Source of the DNA: Pavlovales sp. CCMP2436
Taxonomy: Eukaryota; Haptophyta; Pavlovophyceae; Pavlovales
Reading direction: 5' to 3'
NCBI GenBank assembly: GCA_026770615.1
Contig: MU631417.1
Span: 78,528-91,940 of the forward strand
DNA length: 13,413 bases
The notes below the pieces were generated by a model that was not told where the DNA came from, made no database searches, and saw nothing but the letters and a program-made list of their open reading frames with translations. The translations under genes were made by a program, and so were the position numbers. Below are positions 11,968-13,413 of this stretch, piece by piece. Each line of letters starts with the position of its first letter. Position 1 is the first letter of the stretch.

Positions 11968-12837
11968 ATGGCGATGCGGCGACAGCGCGCGGAGCCCTTG
12001 GAGCCGGCTGCGGCGGCCAAGGGCGTGGGGCATCTGGCCGAGCTGGCGAAGCGCGTCATTATCGCGCAGCGCGTCACGCGCAAGCGCGCAACCTCCGTCC
12101 GCATCCCTGGCGTTGATGAAGACGACGAGGGCATGCTGGACCCAAACGGTGTTGAGCCTTCGGACCAGACGGATAAGGCAGTTGGCTTCTTCGGCTCGGA
12201 GCGGACCCCCGCAGCGCTTATGGCGGGTTCCGCGATCACGATCCTCTTTCAGTGGCCGCTCAAGCACGGCACCGAGTCCCAAGAGATGGATTTCTTGAAG
12301 CGCGCCTATCTCTTCTTCGCGGCTTCCTCCTTCTGTAACAGCTTGGTTACTGTCTTCACCTCCTCGCTCGCTATCACGCGGCTCATGAGCGGTGTGCACG
12401 ATGGTGTGGCGCGCGACCCGCTCATTATGATGCTGCGCGAGTATCCCCTCTTCTTCCTGTCCGTCAGAGCCCATTTCCTAACAGGCGTCCTCACGTTCGG
12501 ATTTGCGATCTCGCTTCGCTTGTACGGTGAGACTGTGGGGGAGGCGCCACTGCTCGCGCGTGCGCTGCTCTGCCTCATGGGATCTACGCTTGCATTCATG
12601 ACGAGCATCTATAATATGACCCTCACGCACTTTGGCAGTTTTGGCCACCTCTGGCTGTGCTATGCCAAGCTCGTCCTTGAACGCTTGGTCGTGGGGCAGC
12701 GCCACGGGCTCGACGTCAAGCCCGCTGGAGTGCTCGGCGTCTTAAGTATCGCCCTGCTCGCAATTGCGTCCACTGACATTGCGCGTCTGCTCGTCCGCTA
12801 CTTTGCCGGCGTGTCGGACGCCGCAAGCCCCGCGTAA
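11968..12837 (+). CDS. Multi-pass membrane protein, probable host gene (289 aa)
   Basis: I do not recognise the family. I start it at ATG 11968 (MAMRRQRAEPLEP). The frame is open back to 11617, but that part contains the 97-bp repeat and AT-rich DNA, and GC content and codon use change sharply near 11960. A 3' splice site at about 11967 is also possible. Residues 1-78 are soluble: an Ala-rich basic helix (about 15-40) and an acidic linker (DEDDEG, 50-55). Five hydrophobic segments follow at about 80-98, 112-138, 158-184, 195-217 and 252-271, with a short loop of Arg, Asp and Gly between helices 2 and 3. There is no signal peptide, so it is an internal-anchor membrane protein with the N-terminus probably cytosolic. 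The GC-rich codon use sets it apart from the viral block. The stop is TAA 12835-12837. Confidence 0.7.
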   Translation: MAMRRQRAEPLEPAAAAKGVGHLAELAKRVIIAQRVTRKRATSVRIPGVDEDDEGMLDPNGVEPSDQTDKAVGFFGSERTPAALMAGSAITILFQWPLKHGTESQEMDFLKRAYLFFAASSFCNSLVTVFTSSLAITRLMSGVHDGVARDPLIMMLREYPLFFLSVRAHFLTGVLTFGFAISLRLYGETVGEAPLLARALLCLMGSTLAFMTSIYNMTLTHFGSFGHLWLCYAKLVLERLVVGQRHGLDVKPAGVLGVLSIALLAIASTDIARLLVRYFAGVSDAASPA

Positions 12838-13117
12838 CTACCGTGATGACATTGAGTGTCGGTCCCACCCCTGAGCTGAAGGGTATTAATAACTAGTATC
12901 ACTATTAGTTAGATAGATCCTATTGTAAGTATCACCTAGGATGCGGCCCAGTGTTTCTAAGATAGGCTTAATTTATAATTTATTCCGCTCGAGACCCGTC
13001 ATCGTCGTCGGATCATAACGACGTCACTCTCGCGAGTGAATCCGTCGTGCCCGCAGGTACCTCCGGTTGCGCCTGTGCGCTGAAGGCCCATCACTGATAA
13101 AAAAATTACATCGTTGA
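12838..13117. other. Intergenic region after the membrane-protein gene
   Basis: No gene is apparent. It contains an imperfect palindrome AACTAGTATCACTATTAGTT near 12891-12910 and AT-rich DNA up to about 12985 that could hold the 3' untranslated region. A shift to GC-rich DNA follows. Confidence 0.4.
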
Positions 13118-13413
13118 GTTGCCGAAGGGGGGGAAGACGACGTAGCGTCGACTCCAGCTCTCGCTCTGGCAACGACAACTTCGACTCCCGCTTTCATAAA
13201 ATTTCGCTCTCCGTCGCGCATCCTGCTCGTGGCCGACATGCTCTCGCTGTCGGCGATCCAGACCATCCCTCTCCCGCCTGGAGAGCCACCTCCTTGCAAA
13301 ATCGAGTGTGTGTGTCCAGGATCCCGAGTGGACAATCCGCTCTCGCCGCCCCAGCTGCTGCTGGCCTCGGCGCCGCTGGCCGCAGCCGAGCTGCAGGCCG
13401 CGCCGCGCCAGCT
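13118..13413 (+). CDS. Partial host coding region running off the window
   Basis: One plus-strand frame is open from 13118 (after a TGA at 13115) to the end. Its sequence looks coding: a Thr/Ala-rich part, then SPSRILLVADMLSLSAIQTI, PLPPGEPPPC and an Ala/Leu-rich helix at the window edge. The first ATG is at 13238, giving 58 codons so far. The frame may instead be an exon beginning near 13118, where TTGAG could act as a splice acceptor. The opposite strand is also open (13024-13335) but reads as Arg/Ser-rich shadow. Function is unknown. Confidence 0.4.

Overview
The window looks like nuclear DNA of a unicellular eukaryote, probably an alga. Its left half carries a resident or endogenous double-jelly-roll virus of the Polinton-like virus (PLV) type. 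The reasons are a viral capsid gene set, short CCCTAA (TTAGGG-type) telomeric repeats, a piece of AT-rich mitochondrial DNA (a tRNA-Ile and part of nad3), several repeat families and a GC-rich multi-pass membrane protein gene of cellular style. I cannot name the host; a haptophyte or stramenopile alga is a guess based on where such viruses are known to occur.

Layout. Positions 124-1329 (+) hold small unrecognised viral-style ORFs, two of them joined by an ATGA overlap. On the minus strand from 4434 down to 1255 runs a cluster: a penton-like minor capsid protein, a small Gly/Ala-rich protein, a major capsid protein (MCP) and a class 3 lipase. Diverging from it across a 42-bp intergenic gap, the plus strand carries a small basic protein, a packaging ATPase (Walker A and B intact) and a long unrecognised gene that now lies in three successive reading frames (5544-6891). 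This is a virion-assembly module: shell (MCP and penton), DNA-packaging motor (ATPase), a possible membrane-active minor protein and a lipid-acting enzyme. No polymerase, primase-helicase, integrase or protease is visible, and I could not fix the element's termini, so it may be a partial copy or continue to the left.

Positions 6892-9230 hold no convincing gene. They contain an AT-rich spacer, short A/T tandem repeats, degenerate 80-100-bp repeats with a GTGAC/GTCAC palindrome, an exact 100-bp-period tandem array and a 105-bp duplication. At 9235 an interstitial telomeric tract is followed directly by a mitochondrial insertion (NUMT): a stem-loop, tRNA-Ile(GAU) and the middle part of nad3, which ends abruptly at about 9778. 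From there to 11600 is repeat DNA, including a 174-bp inverted repeat with 94% identical arms (foldback type) and a second, diverged inverted pair around an AT-rich insert.

A 97-bp element at 11679-11775, bounded by a 13-bp direct repeat, has an inverted copy at 7443-7538. It lies just upstream of a five-helix membrane protein gene (11968-12837). The last 300 bases probably contain the start or an exon of another host gene that runs off the window.
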